Counted from the first letter of the stretch, positions 28,281 to 37,321 are shown. The stretch is DNA of 64,000 nt from Paludibacter sp. (GCF_009712605.1 NZ_WASO01000003.1:319773-383772), one strand, 5' to 3'. Notes: generated by a model not told the origin, from the letters alone. Program-made: numbers and translations.

Positions 28281-28321
28281 GCGGGAGAAATTGTTAAATA
28301 AATAATTTCTCCCGTTTTTTT
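28281..28321 (+). terminator. Rho-independent terminator
   Basis: Stem CGGGAGAAATT (28282-28292) and AATTTCTCCCG (28304-28314), followed by seven T. Directly after the 142-residue barrel gene. Confidence 0.9.
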
Positions 28322-28655
28322 ATGCGCTTTCATCCGGCAATGTTCATTCGCTTGTTTTTAGTGTTAAGAAGTTTGTATTTAGTGCTTTAATTTGAAGTTG
28401 AAATTAAAACGGCGACATCTAAAAGCTAATCAAAAATCGTTAAATGTGTGTAAATTTTGCGATTTGAAAATTTAACATAACCATGATGGTGTATTCCTGT
28501 TTTACAAGTAACTTTGTTAGACTTGTTGTAGTGTGCAAAATTGGCAGGATATCAACCCTGATTTGCTTGCTCAGGCAAGTTTTCTGAAGTAATTTATTTC
28601 TGCTCTTTTTATACTCAATAATTGGTTTTGAGAAAAATAACGTGATGTTTATAGC
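28322..28655. other. Leader region ahead of the 236-residue protein
   Basis: No gene. A TAACTTTG box at 28509-28516 is a likely promoter with a 130-base leader; a small hairpin CTTGC-TCAG-GCAAG lies at 28566-28579. Confidence 0.45.
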
Positions 28656-29366
28656 ATGAAAAGGTATATGCTTGCATATAAATTCGTAGCATTGGGATTA
28701 GCGTTATCCTTATCAGGAACGACTATCTCCGGTGCTGAATATCGGGGCGACCAGTCACGATCACCTTTTATGCGTTTTCTTCATAATCTTTTTTGGGGAG
28801 GATCAGGTACGGCCAGTACTTTTAACCACCAATCACAGGGACAAACTTACCGCTTTTCTGCCTTGTCGCTAGGATCAAGTAAAACCGGAGCAAGCGTTGC
28901 TTCCGGATCATCTACTCAACAAGATATATGGGCTGATTATGGCAAGGATAATTCTTCCGTTGTAACTAGCCGAAAACCGGTTTCTGGTCGTGTGGGAATT
29001 TCTGGTAGAGTTGCTGTCAATGGTGCTGTCTCTGCAACGGCTCAATCTGATGGATATATCAGTCCTTTGGCTTCAGCGGCCGCAGTATCTTCAGCGACAT
29101 CTTCCTCAGGCTCTGTGTCTTCTTCTTTTGCCGAAGCAACTTCCGTAGGAATGCCCTCTTTATTGGCCTTTCAAACTACAAAGCAAACTTTGGCAACAAC
29201 ATCTGTAAGCAAAGCATCTCAAGCTACAACCAACGGTGACGGTTGGGGCGATGATCCGGCAGAACCAATGCCCGTTGGTGACGGAACGATGACCATGATA
29301 ATTCTTGCTGCTTTGTATGTATATTTTAACCGAAAGCGATTGGTTCTGCAGGTAAATCCAATTTGA
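28656..29366 (+). CDS. Exported Ser/Ala-rich protein with sorting-signal-like C terminus
   Basis: 236 residues. N-terminal signal peptide (KFVALGLALSLSGTTISGA) and a low-complexity Ser/Ala/Thr middle (about 85-200). At the C-terminus: an acidic stretch GWGDDPAEP, then PVGDG, a hydrophobic helix MTMIILAALYVYF and a basic end NRKR. The order motif-helix-basic tail is that of exosortase/rhombosortase-type substrates. No domain recognised. No sortase-like partner is seen nearby. A Bacteroidota PVGxG tail of this type has been seen in other short proteins (recollection, not checked). Confidence 0.65.
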   Translation: MKRYMLAYKFVALGLALSLSGTTISGAEYRGDQSRSPFMRFLHNLFWGGSGTASTFNHQSQGQTYRFSALSLGSSKTGASVASGSSTQQDIWADYGKDNSSVVTSRKPVSGRVGISGRVAVNGAVSATAQSDGYISPLASAAAVSSATSSSGSVSSSFAEATSVGMPSLLAFQTTKQTLATTSVSKASQATTNGDGWGDDPAEPMPVGDGTMTMIILAALYVYFNRKRLVLQVNPI

Positions 29367-29673
29367 AAGGTTGCCAGATCTCTTCATTCTTCTCCTTGTG
29401 TTTTCTCCTTTTTTGAATAATCGGTGTATTTTTATGCTCTGGTTGATTTTTCGTGTTTTTTCATTAAGAATTTTTGTGCTAAACCCCGACAAAAGCAACA
29501 TTTTTAATGGAATCTAATCATAAAATAAGATGGGAATTCCGTATTTTAGCGGTATTAATCCAAGAAGGTTTTTTTTGAAATATAACGGTTTTGAAATGAG
29601 TTTCTTGGATGTTGTCTTGCAAGAATATGCATCTCAATATTATTAACCAATTTAATTCTTTATTTACCATCTT
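29367..29673. other. Spacer before the pyrophosphatase gene
   Basis: About 307 bases with no gene and no clear hairpin or promoter box. Confidence 0.5.
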
Positions 29674-32109
29674 ATGAAAAAACTGTTTTTGTTGGCTGCT
29701 TCATTGGCGTTTCCCATGTTGACATGGGCCAGCGAAGCTGACCTGAAGATCCCGAACCTCTCACCGGAACAAAATCATTTGTTGGTGTGGGGTTTTATTA
29801 TTTGTATTCTGGGGTTGGTATTCGGTTTGTACCAGTTCCTGAAAGTAAAGAAACTGAACGCTCACAAATCGATGCTGGACGTTTCCAGTGTAATTTTCGA
29901 AACCTGTAAAACCTATCTTTTACAACAGGGAAAATTCCTTATCTGGCTGTTTTTGATTATTGCCGCGTGTGTCACATTTTACTTTGGATTCCTGCAAGAT
30001 AAAGGATTTGGCGGAGTTGCCCTGATTCTCACATGGACGGTCATTGGTATTCTTGGTTCTTACGGTGTGGCATGGTTTGGTATTCGCATGAATACGTTGG
30101 CTAACAGCCGTATGGCCTTTGCATCACTTGAACGTAAGCCTCTGAAACTACTCAATATCCCTCTACATGCCGGTATGAGCATCGGTGTGGTACTCGTTTG
30201 TGTTGAGCTTATCATGATGTTGATTATTCTGATGTTGATGCCACGTGCATTGGCAGGTGCCTGCTTTATCGGTTTTGCTATCGGCGAGTCGCTGGGTGCC
30301 TCTGCATTGCGTATTGCCGGAGGTATCTTTACCAAAATTGCAGATATCGGTTCCGACCTGATGAAGGTGGTGTTCAAAATCGGAGAAGATGATCCCCGTA
30401 ACCCGGGTGTGATTGCCGACTGTACAGGTGATAATGCGGGTGACAGCGTTGGTCCAACCGCCGATGGCTTTGAAACATACGGCGTAACCGGTGTTGCTTT
30501 GGTTTCGTTTATCGTACTTGCGGTAGGTTCACTTTCCGGTAATAAATTCCTTGCTAATCCTGACTGGCAGGCGACTTTCCTGACATGGATTTTTGCAATG
30601 CGTATTTTAATGATTATTACTTCAGTGGTTTCGTTCTGGATTAATGGAGCCTTAAATAAAGTATTGTACAGCCAAAAAGAAGATCTTGACTTTGAGAAGC
30701 CTTTGACGAACCTCGTTTGGATTACCTCTATTTTAAGTATCATCGTAACGTTTGCGGCAAGTTATTTCCTTGTAGGTCCTGCTTCAAATGTAGGTGCTAT
30801 CAATCCTAACCTTTGGGTAGTTTTGTCGGTAATTATCAGTTGCGGTACTCTGGGTGGCGCGTTGATTCCTGAATTTACCAAACTATTTACCAGTCCGAAG
30901 TCGTCTCACGTTCAAGAAGTGGTAAAATCCAGCAACGAAGGTGGCGCGTCATTGACAATTCTTTCCGGTTTTGTTGCCGGTAACTTCTCTGCTTTCTGGA
31001 TGGGTATGGTATTTGTTCTGCTTATGCTGATTGCTTATCTGGCCAGCACTTTTGGTCTGGATCAATTTATGGTTTACTCTTCAATCTTTGCATTCGGTTT
31101 GGTGGCATTCGGTTTGCTCGGAATGGGTCCTGTTACCATTGCTGTAGATAGTTATGGCCCTGTAACGGATAATGCACAGTCTGTTTACGAACTTTCGTTG
31201 ATCGAAGACGTTCCTAATGTAGCTGAAGAAATTGAAAAAGATTTTGGCTTCAAACCCGATTTTGAAAAAGCAAAACATTTCCTCGAAGCAAATGATGGTG
31301 CCGGAAATACCTTCAAAGCTACAGCTAAGCCTGTGTTGATTGGTACTGCCGTAGTTGGAGCCACTACGATGATTTTCTCGTTGATTCTGGTTATCAAGAA
31401 CGTATTAGGAGTTGCTCCCGAAACTATTCTGAATATACTTAACCCCTGGACAATCCTCGGATTCCTTTGTGGTGGTGCTGTGATTTACTGGTTTACCGGT
31501 GCATCAACTCAGGCTGTAACTACAGGAGCTTACCGTGCTGTAGAATATATCAAACGCAACATAAACCTTGACCCGGGTGCAGAAAAGAAAGCTTCTGTCG
31601 GAAAATCGAAAGAAGTGGTAAAAATCTGTACTCAATACGCTCAACACGGGATGTGGAATATTTTCCCCGCAGTGTTCTGCTTTGCTTTGGCGTTTGCCTT
31701 CATTTCTGGTACAGAATCGAGCGGTTCGGGTCAATTTGCAGCAGCTTCGTTCTTTGTAAGCTACCTAATTGCTATTGCCGTATTTGGCTTGTATCAGGCA
31801 GTGTTTATGGCTAATGCCGGTGGTTGCTGGGATAATGGCAAGAAAGTGGTGGAAGTGGATCTGAAAGCTAAAGGAACACCGTTGCACGATGCTACTATCG
31901 TTGGTGATACTGTGGGCGATCCGTTCAAAGATACCTCTTCGGTGGCTATGAACCCGATTATCAAATTTACCACCCTGTTTGGTTTGCTGGCTATGGAAAT
32001 TGCCATTTCAGAGGCTTTCCGTCCGGTAGCGCCTTATGTTGGTGGAGTATTTTTGGTGGTTGCTCTCTATTTTGTATGGCGTTCGTTCTACAAAATGAGA
32101 ATTAAATAA
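29674..32109 (+). CDS. hppA: Membrane-bound ion-translocating pyrophosphatase
   Basis: 811 residues with about 16 membrane helices. It couples PPi hydrolysis to pumping H+ and/or Na+. PPi/Mg site: TKIADIGSDLMKVVFKIGEDD followed by NPGVIADCTGDNAGD (both acidic motifs intact) and, near the C-terminus, NAGGCWDNGKK and DTVGDPFKDTSS. At the position that decides potassium dependence the sequence reads GNTFKATAK: a Lys is present, as in K+-independent forms. The N-terminus (MKKLFLLAASLAFPMLTWAS) is signal-like and the first 130 residues are unlike the usual Bacteroides enzyme, so this belongs to a divergent branch. Ion specificity is not settled here. Confidence 0.9.
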   Translation: MKKLFLLAASLAFPMLTWASEADLKIPNLSPEQNHLLVWGFIICILGLVFGLYQFLKVKKLNAHKSMLDVSSVIFETCKTYLLQQGKFLIWLFLIIAACVTFYFGFLQDKGFGGVALILTWTVIGILGSYGVAWFGIRMNTLANSRMAFASLERKPLKLLNIPLHAGMSIGVVLVCVELIMMLIILMLMPRALAGACFIGFAIGESLGASALRIAGGIFTKIADIGSDLMKVVFKIGEDDPRNPGVIADCTGDNAGDSVGPTADGFETYGVTGVALVSFIVLAVGSLSGNKFLANPDWQATFLTWIFAMRILMIITSVVSFWINGALNKVLYSQKEDLDFEKPLTNLVWITSILSIIVTFAASYFLVGPASNVGAINPNLWVVLSVIISCGTLGGALIPEFTKLFTSPKSSHVQEVVKSSNEGGASLTILSGFVAGNFSAFWMGMVFVLLMLIAYLASTFGLDQFMVYSSIFAFGLVAFGLLGMGPVTIAVDSYGPVTDNAQSVYELSLIEDVPNVAEEIEKDFGFKPDFEKAKHFLEANDGAGNTFKATAKPVLIGTAVVGATTMIFSLILVIKNVLGVAPETILNILNPWTILGFLCGGAVIYWFTGASTQAVTTGAYRAVEYIKRNINLDPGAEKKASVGKSKEVVKICTQYAQHGMWNIFPAVFCFALAFAFISGTESSGSGQFAAASFFVSYLIAIAVFGLYQAVFMANAGGCWDNGKKVVEVDLKAKGTPLHDATIVGDTVGDPFKDTSSVAMNPIIKFTTLFGLLAMEIAISEAFRPVAPYVGGVFLVVALYFVWRSFYKMRIK

Positions 32110-32130
32110 GTTCTCCGAAAAACGATTATC

Positions 32131-32166
32131 GACGGGCTGTTTCCTACGGGGGACAGCCCGTTTTTT
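32131..32166 (+). terminator. Rho-independent terminator after hppA
   Basis: Stem CGGGCTGT (32133-32140) and ACAGCCCG (32153-32160) followed by six T. Confidence 0.92.
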
Positions 32167-32736
32167 ATTGGCAAAAAAAGAGACCTTACGTTTTTCAATC
32201 AATCGGATCTTATTTAAATGAAGTCAACGAAATTTGAGTATTATCCCTTGTATTGTTAAACATAAGTAAATATTTGGCTTTTTAGCTTTTCAAAATGAGG
32301 CATTTAGAAGAATTGCTCTATCTTTGGTTTGATATTTTATTGTTAGTTCATATAAAAAATACTTTCACTAATTAAAATCAAATAGACTTTTGCCACAAAG
32401 GAAAAATGCACGGCTATACATGTGAATTTACTATAATGTTTCATCTTAAGACAGTGTGTCTGTGTCAAATTTGATTTCTGCCGCGTTTTCGGAAGAAGAC
32501 AAAAAGAAGTAATGGAGTGATTGTCCAAACTCAAAGCAAAATTTCCGTGCGGCAGCCAGAGCGGGTTTCTGACAGGCTGCAGGATGTAACGTTGAATGTA
32601 ACGTTGATGCCCATCAGATTTTACGATATGTACGGCATAACTTTTATTCAAAATAAATCTTTCCTGAGAGTCTTTTGTTTTCTGTAGCACAAGATTATCA
32701 GGATGGGTTTATTATTACTTAAAATAATATTCCAAG
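32167..32736. other. Spacer without a credible gene
   Basis: About 570 AT-rich bases. A TATCTTTG box on the plus strand at 32321-32328 could start a 400-base leader for the protease gene. A tandem ATGTAACGTTGA repeat lies at about 32584-32607. The frames present are not convincing as proteins. Confidence 0.45.
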
Positions 32737-33690
32737 ATGATAAAGCCAACAAGAGTCCATATATGCATTGTCTGTTTACTCATTGCGGTGAGTTCTGGGC
32801 TTGCACAGAAAATGAGTATTCCATTCTATTTTTCTGCCCAAAAGATTATTTTACAATATGCAATTAAAGGGCAAAGCATAAAACTGTTTTTTGACACAGG
32901 GTGGAGTAGAGATGTTATTGATATCAATAGGGCAAACAAACTCAATTTATTGCCGCATCAGAAATACAAACAAGTTACCCAAACAACTATCAACGGTACC
33001 GTAATTGACACATTCTTTCCGGAGGGATCATGCAACTATTTTGATAGTCTTTTTTTTAGAGGCTATTGTCTCTCCGATATGAAACAGATGAGGCAAAAAC
33101 TACATCTGGATAATGATATTGATGGAATTGTGGGGTTTGATTTTAAACACAGTAAATATGTGATGGAGCTTGATTTCAAACATAATCAGTTGTGTTTTTG
33201 GGATTCACTTCCACAAAATTTTTCAAGAGATAAGGGCGTTTTAAAAGTAGATTTACTGCCAACCGATTATAGGAATGAAACAAAAACGTCTAAGTTTTTT
33301 GCAAGATATCCAGCCATGAAGGGTTCATTGCTGGTAACGGATACAGTTCAATTATGTCCTCTCTTTTTCTTCGATACCGGCAATACAGCGGCATATTTAC
33401 AAGTCGTGGTAGCTGATAGTCTGTTATTCAATAGAATGTTAACCTACAAGAAAAAGATAAGTCAAAAATATGGCAACACTTACCCGACCACACACTTACA
33501 ATTACCTGAATTGGGCATCGATTCTTTATATGTGAACTTATCAATGCTGCCTGTCAATAACGGAAACAGTAGCCGTATGGGAGGGAAAAATAAAGTCATA
33601 GGATTTTTAGGGATGGACTTTTTCTTGCAGTATGAAAGAGTCTTGTTCGATTGCAAAAACAAAATCGGATATTTTGTTGAAAAAGAGTAA
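32737..33690 (+). CDS. Bilobal pepsin-like aspartic protease
   Basis: 317 residues with a signal peptide (HICIVCLLIAVSSGLAQ). Two catalytic motifs are present, one per half: FFDTG with Asp53 and FFDTG with Asp213. Each is followed by its hydrophobic-hydrophobic-Gly element (DGIVGFDF about 129-136; GFLGMDFF near 298). This is the pattern of a two-lobe pepsin fold in one chain rather than a dimeric retropepsin. Bacteroidota have many Asp_protease_2-type proteins; the substrate is unknown. It opens the accessory locus with the peptide precursor, so a role in cutting the peptide is possible but not shown. Confidence 0.82.
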   Translation: MIKPTRVHICIVCLLIAVSSGLAQKMSIPFYFSAQKIILQYAIKGQSIKLFFDTGWSRDVIDINRANKLNLLPHQKYKQVTQTTINGTVIDTFFPEGSCNYFDSLFFRGYCLSDMKQMRQKLHLDNDIDGIVGFDFKHSKYVMELDFKHNQLCFWDSLPQNFSRDKGVLKVDLLPTDYRNETKTSKFFARYPAMKGSLLVTDTVQLCPLFFFDTGNTAAYLQVVVADSLLFNRMLTYKKKISQKYGNTYPTTHLQLPELGIDSLYVNLSMLPVNNGNSSRMGGKNKVIGFLGMDFFLQYERVLFDCKNKIGYFVEKE

Positions 33691-33793
33691 TTGACCCTTC
33701 TCCAACTTTATGCCGTACCCTGCGATCCTATTGTCAAAATAACAAACAGTAAAGATATTATCTCATGTAATGTAAACCATTAACCATCAGGAA

Positions 33794-34043
33794 ATGAAAA
33801 CAGCAAAAACAGCCTTGATAATTTGCAAGGCACACTCAGCCGGGCCGAGATAAAGAACATGCAGGCAGGGGAAGCGGTTACGATCAGACCATCTGTCCTC
33901 AGGATGGATCATGCACAGGAACTTGTGTTAAAAGCGTAGAGGTTTCAAACACGGGACAAACAACGACTAACTGGGGCATTTGCACATGTGAATCATATAC
34001 GAGCAATGGCCGCATTCTGGATTTTTGTGCTTGTAAAGTATAA
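33794..34043 (+). pseudogene. GG-leader peptide precursor (RiPP-like), two frameshifts
   Basis: The ATG at 33794 opens a short nonsense frame. The next frame reads KNSLDNLQGTLSRAEIKNMQAG, which closely follows the leader of the Bacteroidales GG natural-product precursor family (LSRAEMKNI...GG); key part LSRAEIKNMQAG. A third frame then gives GSGYDQTICPQDGSCTGTC and, further on, WGICTCESY and DFCACKV to the stop at 34041-34043: about 57 residues with seven Cys. Adding one A to the A-run 33797-33800 and one G to 33868-33871 makes a single frame MKNSKNSLDNLQ...QAGGSG.... Either a decayed gene or two sequence errors. No modifying enzyme (radical SAM, LanM, PCAT transporter) is next to it. Confidence 0.72.
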
Positions 34044-34053
34044 CTAAATAATC

Positions 34054-34089
34054 ATTTATCTTGTTCAATGCAAGTTGAACAAGATAAAT
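34054..34089 (+). terminator. Perfect hairpin after the peptide precursor
   Basis: Arms ATTTATCTTGTTCAA (34054-34068) and TTGAACAAGATAAAT (34075-34089) pair perfectly over 15 bases around a 6-base loop. There is no T-run after it, so it may act as an mRNA-end stabiliser or partial terminator between the peptide and the next genes. Confidence 0.6.
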
Positions 34090-34108
34090 CAAATACACCT
34101 AAAAGACT

Positions 34109-34462
34109 ATGAATAACAGATTGCTATTAATTATTTGCCTGCTCAGCGTTACTCTGATTACGGGGTATGGCTTACAGCGAGACAGTAAAGTTTTGAAGCC
34201 GAAACAGCAGATGGATTCGCCTCAAAAAACACAAGAGAAACCCCAAAATCCTCATTCTTTTACAGGTGACACAACCATGGTTGTCTTGCTAAACGATACA
34301 ATAATTCCATCCAGAATCTGGAGAAAACTGTATGAAGCAAAAGCCATACGAATTGTGAATATTGTATTACCTAAAGATGCCTTGCAATATTATGGCGAGA
34401 TAGCACGCGGGGGACTCTATATCTGTGTAACAACTAATAACCAAAACAATGCGCAACATTAA
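34109..34462 (+). CDS. Short exported protein with TonB-plug-like motif
   Basis: 117 residues with an N-terminal signal or anchor (LLLIICLLSVTLITGYG). Residues 57-108 (VVLLNDTIIPSRIW, then IVNIVLPKDALQYYGEIARGGLYICVTTN) resemble the plug segment of SusC-type receptors, where IxVLKxxxAxxxYGxxGxxGxIxITT is usual. Here it stands alone. It overlaps the TlpA gene by 14 bases, so the two are coupled. Confidence 0.7.
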   Translation: MNNRLLLIICLLSVTLITGYGLQRDSKVLKPKQQMDSPQKTQEKPQNPHSFTGDTTMVVLLNDTIIPSRIWRKLYEAKAIRIVNIVLPKDALQYYGEIARGGLYICVTTNNQNNAQH

Positions 34463-35582
34463 ATTATATCAGACAGTATTGTTCTTGCTCTTATTGATTG
34501 CATCTAAAGCGTTGGCAATCGATAATCAATATCATATCAATGGTTCGGCTGGGACCTCGCTAAACGGGAAAAAGGTGATGTTGTTTAAATTTCGTGGAGA
34601 ACATGTGTCTCATGTAGATACCACTATCATTCGGAATGGTTCTTTCTGCTTTCAGGGGCTTGTAGATACTGCGGTGTTTGCTGTTTTAACCTGTGGTAAT
34701 TATCCGGACAGCGTAAGGTCGGCAAAATTGATGATAGAATCGGGACAAATAAACATTCTCTTACAGAAACGATCGCATATCGGAGGAACACTTCTCAATA
34801 ACCTCTTTCAATCTTACATTGACAAACAAGCTATACTTAAAGATAGTATTGATAAAATAGCCGATCCCCCGGCCTCTGACAGCCTTTCGCTCGCTTTGAA
34901 AAACAACAACATGAAACAGTTATACAACCGTTTGAAGCAACAAGAATTGGATTTTATACTAAATAATAGTGGCAATATGTTGGGGCTAACATTGTTTCGG
35001 GAAAAATGCCTGCATGCCGATCCGAACATGTTTTTTGAGATATACAACCATTGCGATAGTTTATCGAAAAATGATCCCTATATAAAGCGTTGCGCTTACT
35101 GGTACGAAACTGTGGCGAAAGAAGATAGTGAAAGATTGGCAAAAAGAGAAAAACTACAGGGACAACCGTATAAAAATCTCACATTGCTAGCAACGACAGG
35201 AAAGAAGGCAAACCTCTCAGAATTTATATCCAATCAGAAATATACCTTAGTTGTTTTTTGGGCTTCTTGGTGTTCTCCCTGTATGGCAGAGCAACCCACC
35301 ATCAAGGATGTTTATGATCGCTACAAGGAAAAGGGATTAGAGGTTATCGGCATTTCATTAGATTCGGATGATGTAGCTTGGAAATCTGCCATAAAAAAGA
35401 TAAAGTCAAACTGGACTCAATTACGAGATATTGAAACGGGAAATGCCGGATTGAGATCTGTTTATGGCATTTATAGCATTCCTTTCAATATTCTAATCGA
35501 CCGCACGGGAAAAATAGTCTCATCGGGTATGCAGGCGGTTATATTACCGCAATATATCAAGTCGTTGTTTGAAAGCAACTAA
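34449..35582 (+). CDS. TlpA-like thioredoxin with DUF4369-type N-terminus
   Basis: 377 residues with a signal peptide (TVLFLLLLIASKALA). Residues about 27-130 have the DUF4369 beta pattern (YHINGSAGTSLNGKKVMLFKF). The C-terminal thioredoxin domain (about 240-375) carries WASWCSPCMAEQP with the redox pair Cys-Ser-Pro-Cys, and the cis-Pro region YSIPFNILID. Periplasmic disulfide reductase typical of Bacteroidota. Its place beside a Cys-rich peptide makes disulfide handling of that peptide a reasonable guess. Confidence 0.9.
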   Translation: MRNIKLYQTVLFLLLLIASKALAIDNQYHINGSAGTSLNGKKVMLFKFRGEHVSHVDTTIIRNGSFCFQGLVDTAVFAVLTCGNYPDSVRSAKLMIESGQINILLQKRSHIGGTLLNNLFQSYIDKQAILKDSIDKIADPPASDSLSLALKNNNMKQLYNRLKQQELDFILNNSGNMLGLTLFREKCLHADPNMFFEIYNHCDSLSKNDPYIKRCAYWYETVAKEDSERLAKREKLQGQPYKNLTLLATTGKKANLSEFISNQKYTLVVFWASWCSPCMAEQPTIKDVYDRYKEKGLEVIGISLDSDDVAWKSAIKKIKSNWTQLRDIETGNAGLRSVYGIYSIPFNILIDRTGKIVSSGMQAVILPQYIKSLFESN

Positions 35583-35730
35583 TGACAGAGCTGCATTTCT
35601 TTTCAGCGTGGTGTGTAAAGCAGATTGGAGGTAGGACTATGTCTCCGACCTACGTTGAATAGGAAAGCAAAACTATGGCTTTTGTTCTAACAGACTACAC
35701 CCAACTATTTGGATTGAAGAACAGAGGATA

Positions 35731-35765
35731 AAAAAAGGCAAGCCCGGTTCCGGACTTGCCTTTGT
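35731..35765 (-). terminator. Terminator shared by TlpA and phoU ends
   Basis: AAAGGCAAGcCCGG/CCGGaCTTGCCTTT stem between convergent genes (35734-35763). Leftward reading ends in a U-run (A-tract at 35730-35736), fitting the phoU end; the other direction ends TTTG. Confidence 0.85.
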
Positions 35766-35785
35766 CGTACTGAGATTCTAAAGTT

Positions 35786-36469
35786 TTATTCGGTATCTTT
35801 ATCCTGTGCTGTTTTTTGATGTTTAAGCACCTTGGCGTCCAGATAAAACACGAGTTCTTCCATAATGTTGTTGCAGTGGTCACCGATGCGTTCGATCTTG
35901 CGGAGCAGCGTTACCACATTCAGACTGTACAGAACATCTTCTGGGTGTGCGGTAATATGTTTTGCCAAAACCAGAATAGCATCTGAATAGCAGTCGTCTA
36001 CTTTGTTGTCGATGGTAAAAACGACACCTGCCATTGCAGTATTCTCTTCTTCGAGAGCCAGTTTGTCTTTCTCAAGCATTTCAAGTACACAGTCGAACAT
36101 GTCTTCTATTTTCAGCTCTTTGAGTAATTGCAGGTGCTGATTGTGTCCGTCGGTTTCAAGCACAAAACGGGCAATGCCGTCGGCAAAGTCACCGATGCGC
36201 TCGAGGGTTTTGTTGATTTTGAGAACGGAGAGTACAAAACGAAGGTCGATAGCTACCGGGCTGTAAAGCGCAATGTAGTTTTCGCAATCGCTGTCGATTT
36301 TCAGCTCGAAAGCATTGACTCTTTTCTCTCGGCTCATTACCACGCGGGCTAACTCTTCGTCGCCGGTGAGCAAGGATGTTTTTGCTTTCTCCAATTGCGA
36401 ATGAACCAAGCTCCACATATCGGAGATCGCTTTCTTGAGTTCCAGTAATTCTGTTTCTGTATGTTTCAT
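35786..36469 (-). CDS. phoU: Phosphate transport regulator PhoU
   Basis: 227 residues. Two three-helix PhoU repeats with the metal-cluster motifs: LRFVLSVLKINKTLERIGDFADGIA (key: LERIGDFADGI) and LNVVTLLRKIERIGDHCNNIMEE (key: ERIGDHCNNI). PhoU links PstSCAB to phosphate signalling and limits uptake. Last gene of the pst operon, 60 bases after pstB. Confidence 0.97.
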   Translation of the reverse strand: MKHTETELLELKKAISDMWSLVHSQLEKAKTSLLTGDEELARVVMSREKRVNAFELKIDSDCENYIALYSPVAIDLRFVLSVLKINKTLERIGDFADGIARFVLETDGHNQHLQLLKELKIEDMFDCVLEMLEKDKLALEEENTAMAGVVFTIDNKVDDCYSDAILVLAKHITAHPEDVLYSLNVVTLLRKIERIGDHCNNIMEELVFYLDAKVLKHQKTAQDKDTE

Positions 36470-36529
36470 GTTTGTTCGTTTAATTGTTGAATTGTTTGAT
36501 TCGGGGTGATGGAATCTTGAAATTCAGGA

Positions 36530-37279
36530 TCATCCAAAACGACCGGTGATATAATTCTGAGTTTGCTCTTTATCGGGACTGAGGAATATCTTTTTTGTGT
36601 CGTTGAATTCGATCAGTTCGCCCAGCATAAAGAATCCTGTTTTGTCGCTTACGCGTGCAGCCTGCTGCATGTTGTGTGTAACAATCACCACCGTGTAGTC
36701 GTGTTTCAGTTCAAAAATCAATTCTTCAATCTTAGAAGTCGAGATCGGGTCGAGTGCCGAAGCCGGTTCGTCCATCAACAATACCGAAGGTGAAATGGCT
36801 AATGCGCGGGCAATGCAAAGACGCTGTTGCTGGCCACCGGAAAGTTCGAAGGCTGATTTTTTCAACTTATCTTTTACCTCTTCCCAGAGAGCGGCCTGTT
36901 TGAGAGATTTTTCAACGGTTTCGGCAATTATCTTTTTATCTTTTACCCCATTGACACGCAATCCGTAGGCAACATTCTCGAAAATCGATTTTGGAAATGG
37001 ATTGGGCTTTTGAAACACCATACCGACAGTCTTGCGTAATTCGTCTACGGATACGCTTTTGTCGTAGATATTTTGACCGCCCACAATACATTCGCCATCG
37101 AGATGTGTTCCGTCAATCAGGTCGTTCATACGGTTGAAAAGACGGAGAAAAGTTGATTTGCCACAGCCCGAAGGACCGATAAATGCAGTGACCGAGTTGG
37201 AGTCGATTTGCATATTGATGTCTTTCAACGCGTGAAAATCTCCGTAGAAAAAGTTTACATTCTTAGCTTCAAGTTTCAT
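36530..37279 (-). CDS. pstB: Phosphate ABC transporter ATP-binding protein
   Basis: 249 residues. Walker [11 protein letters not shown]-loop [10 protein letters not shown], signature LSGGQQQR, Walker [14 protein letters not shown] and switch His in VTHN. The FPKSIFENV stretch after the Q-loop is typical for PstB. It powers the PstCA channel. Confidence 0.98.
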   Translation of the reverse strand: MKLEAKNVNFFYGDFHALKDINMQIDSNSVTAFIGPSGCGKSTFLRLFNRMNDLIDGTHLDGECIVGGQNIYDKSVSVDELRKTVGMVFQKPNPFPKSIFENVAYGLRVNGVKDKKIIAETVEKSLKQAALWEEVKDKLKKSAFELSGGQQQRLCIARALAISPSVLLMDEPASALDPISTSKIEELIFELKHDYTVVIVTHNMQQAARVSDKTGFFMLGELIEFNDTKKIFLSPDKEQTQNYITGRFG

Positions 37280-37321
37280 TCTTTTGTATCTTGTAACGGT
37301 TGTTATTCTTTGATTTGGTTG

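Noticed and set aside
32343..32690. A 115-codon frame on the minus strand
   Set aside because: No signal, motif or composition typical of a protein; the region between hppA and the protease is AT-rich and the frame probably arises by chance.
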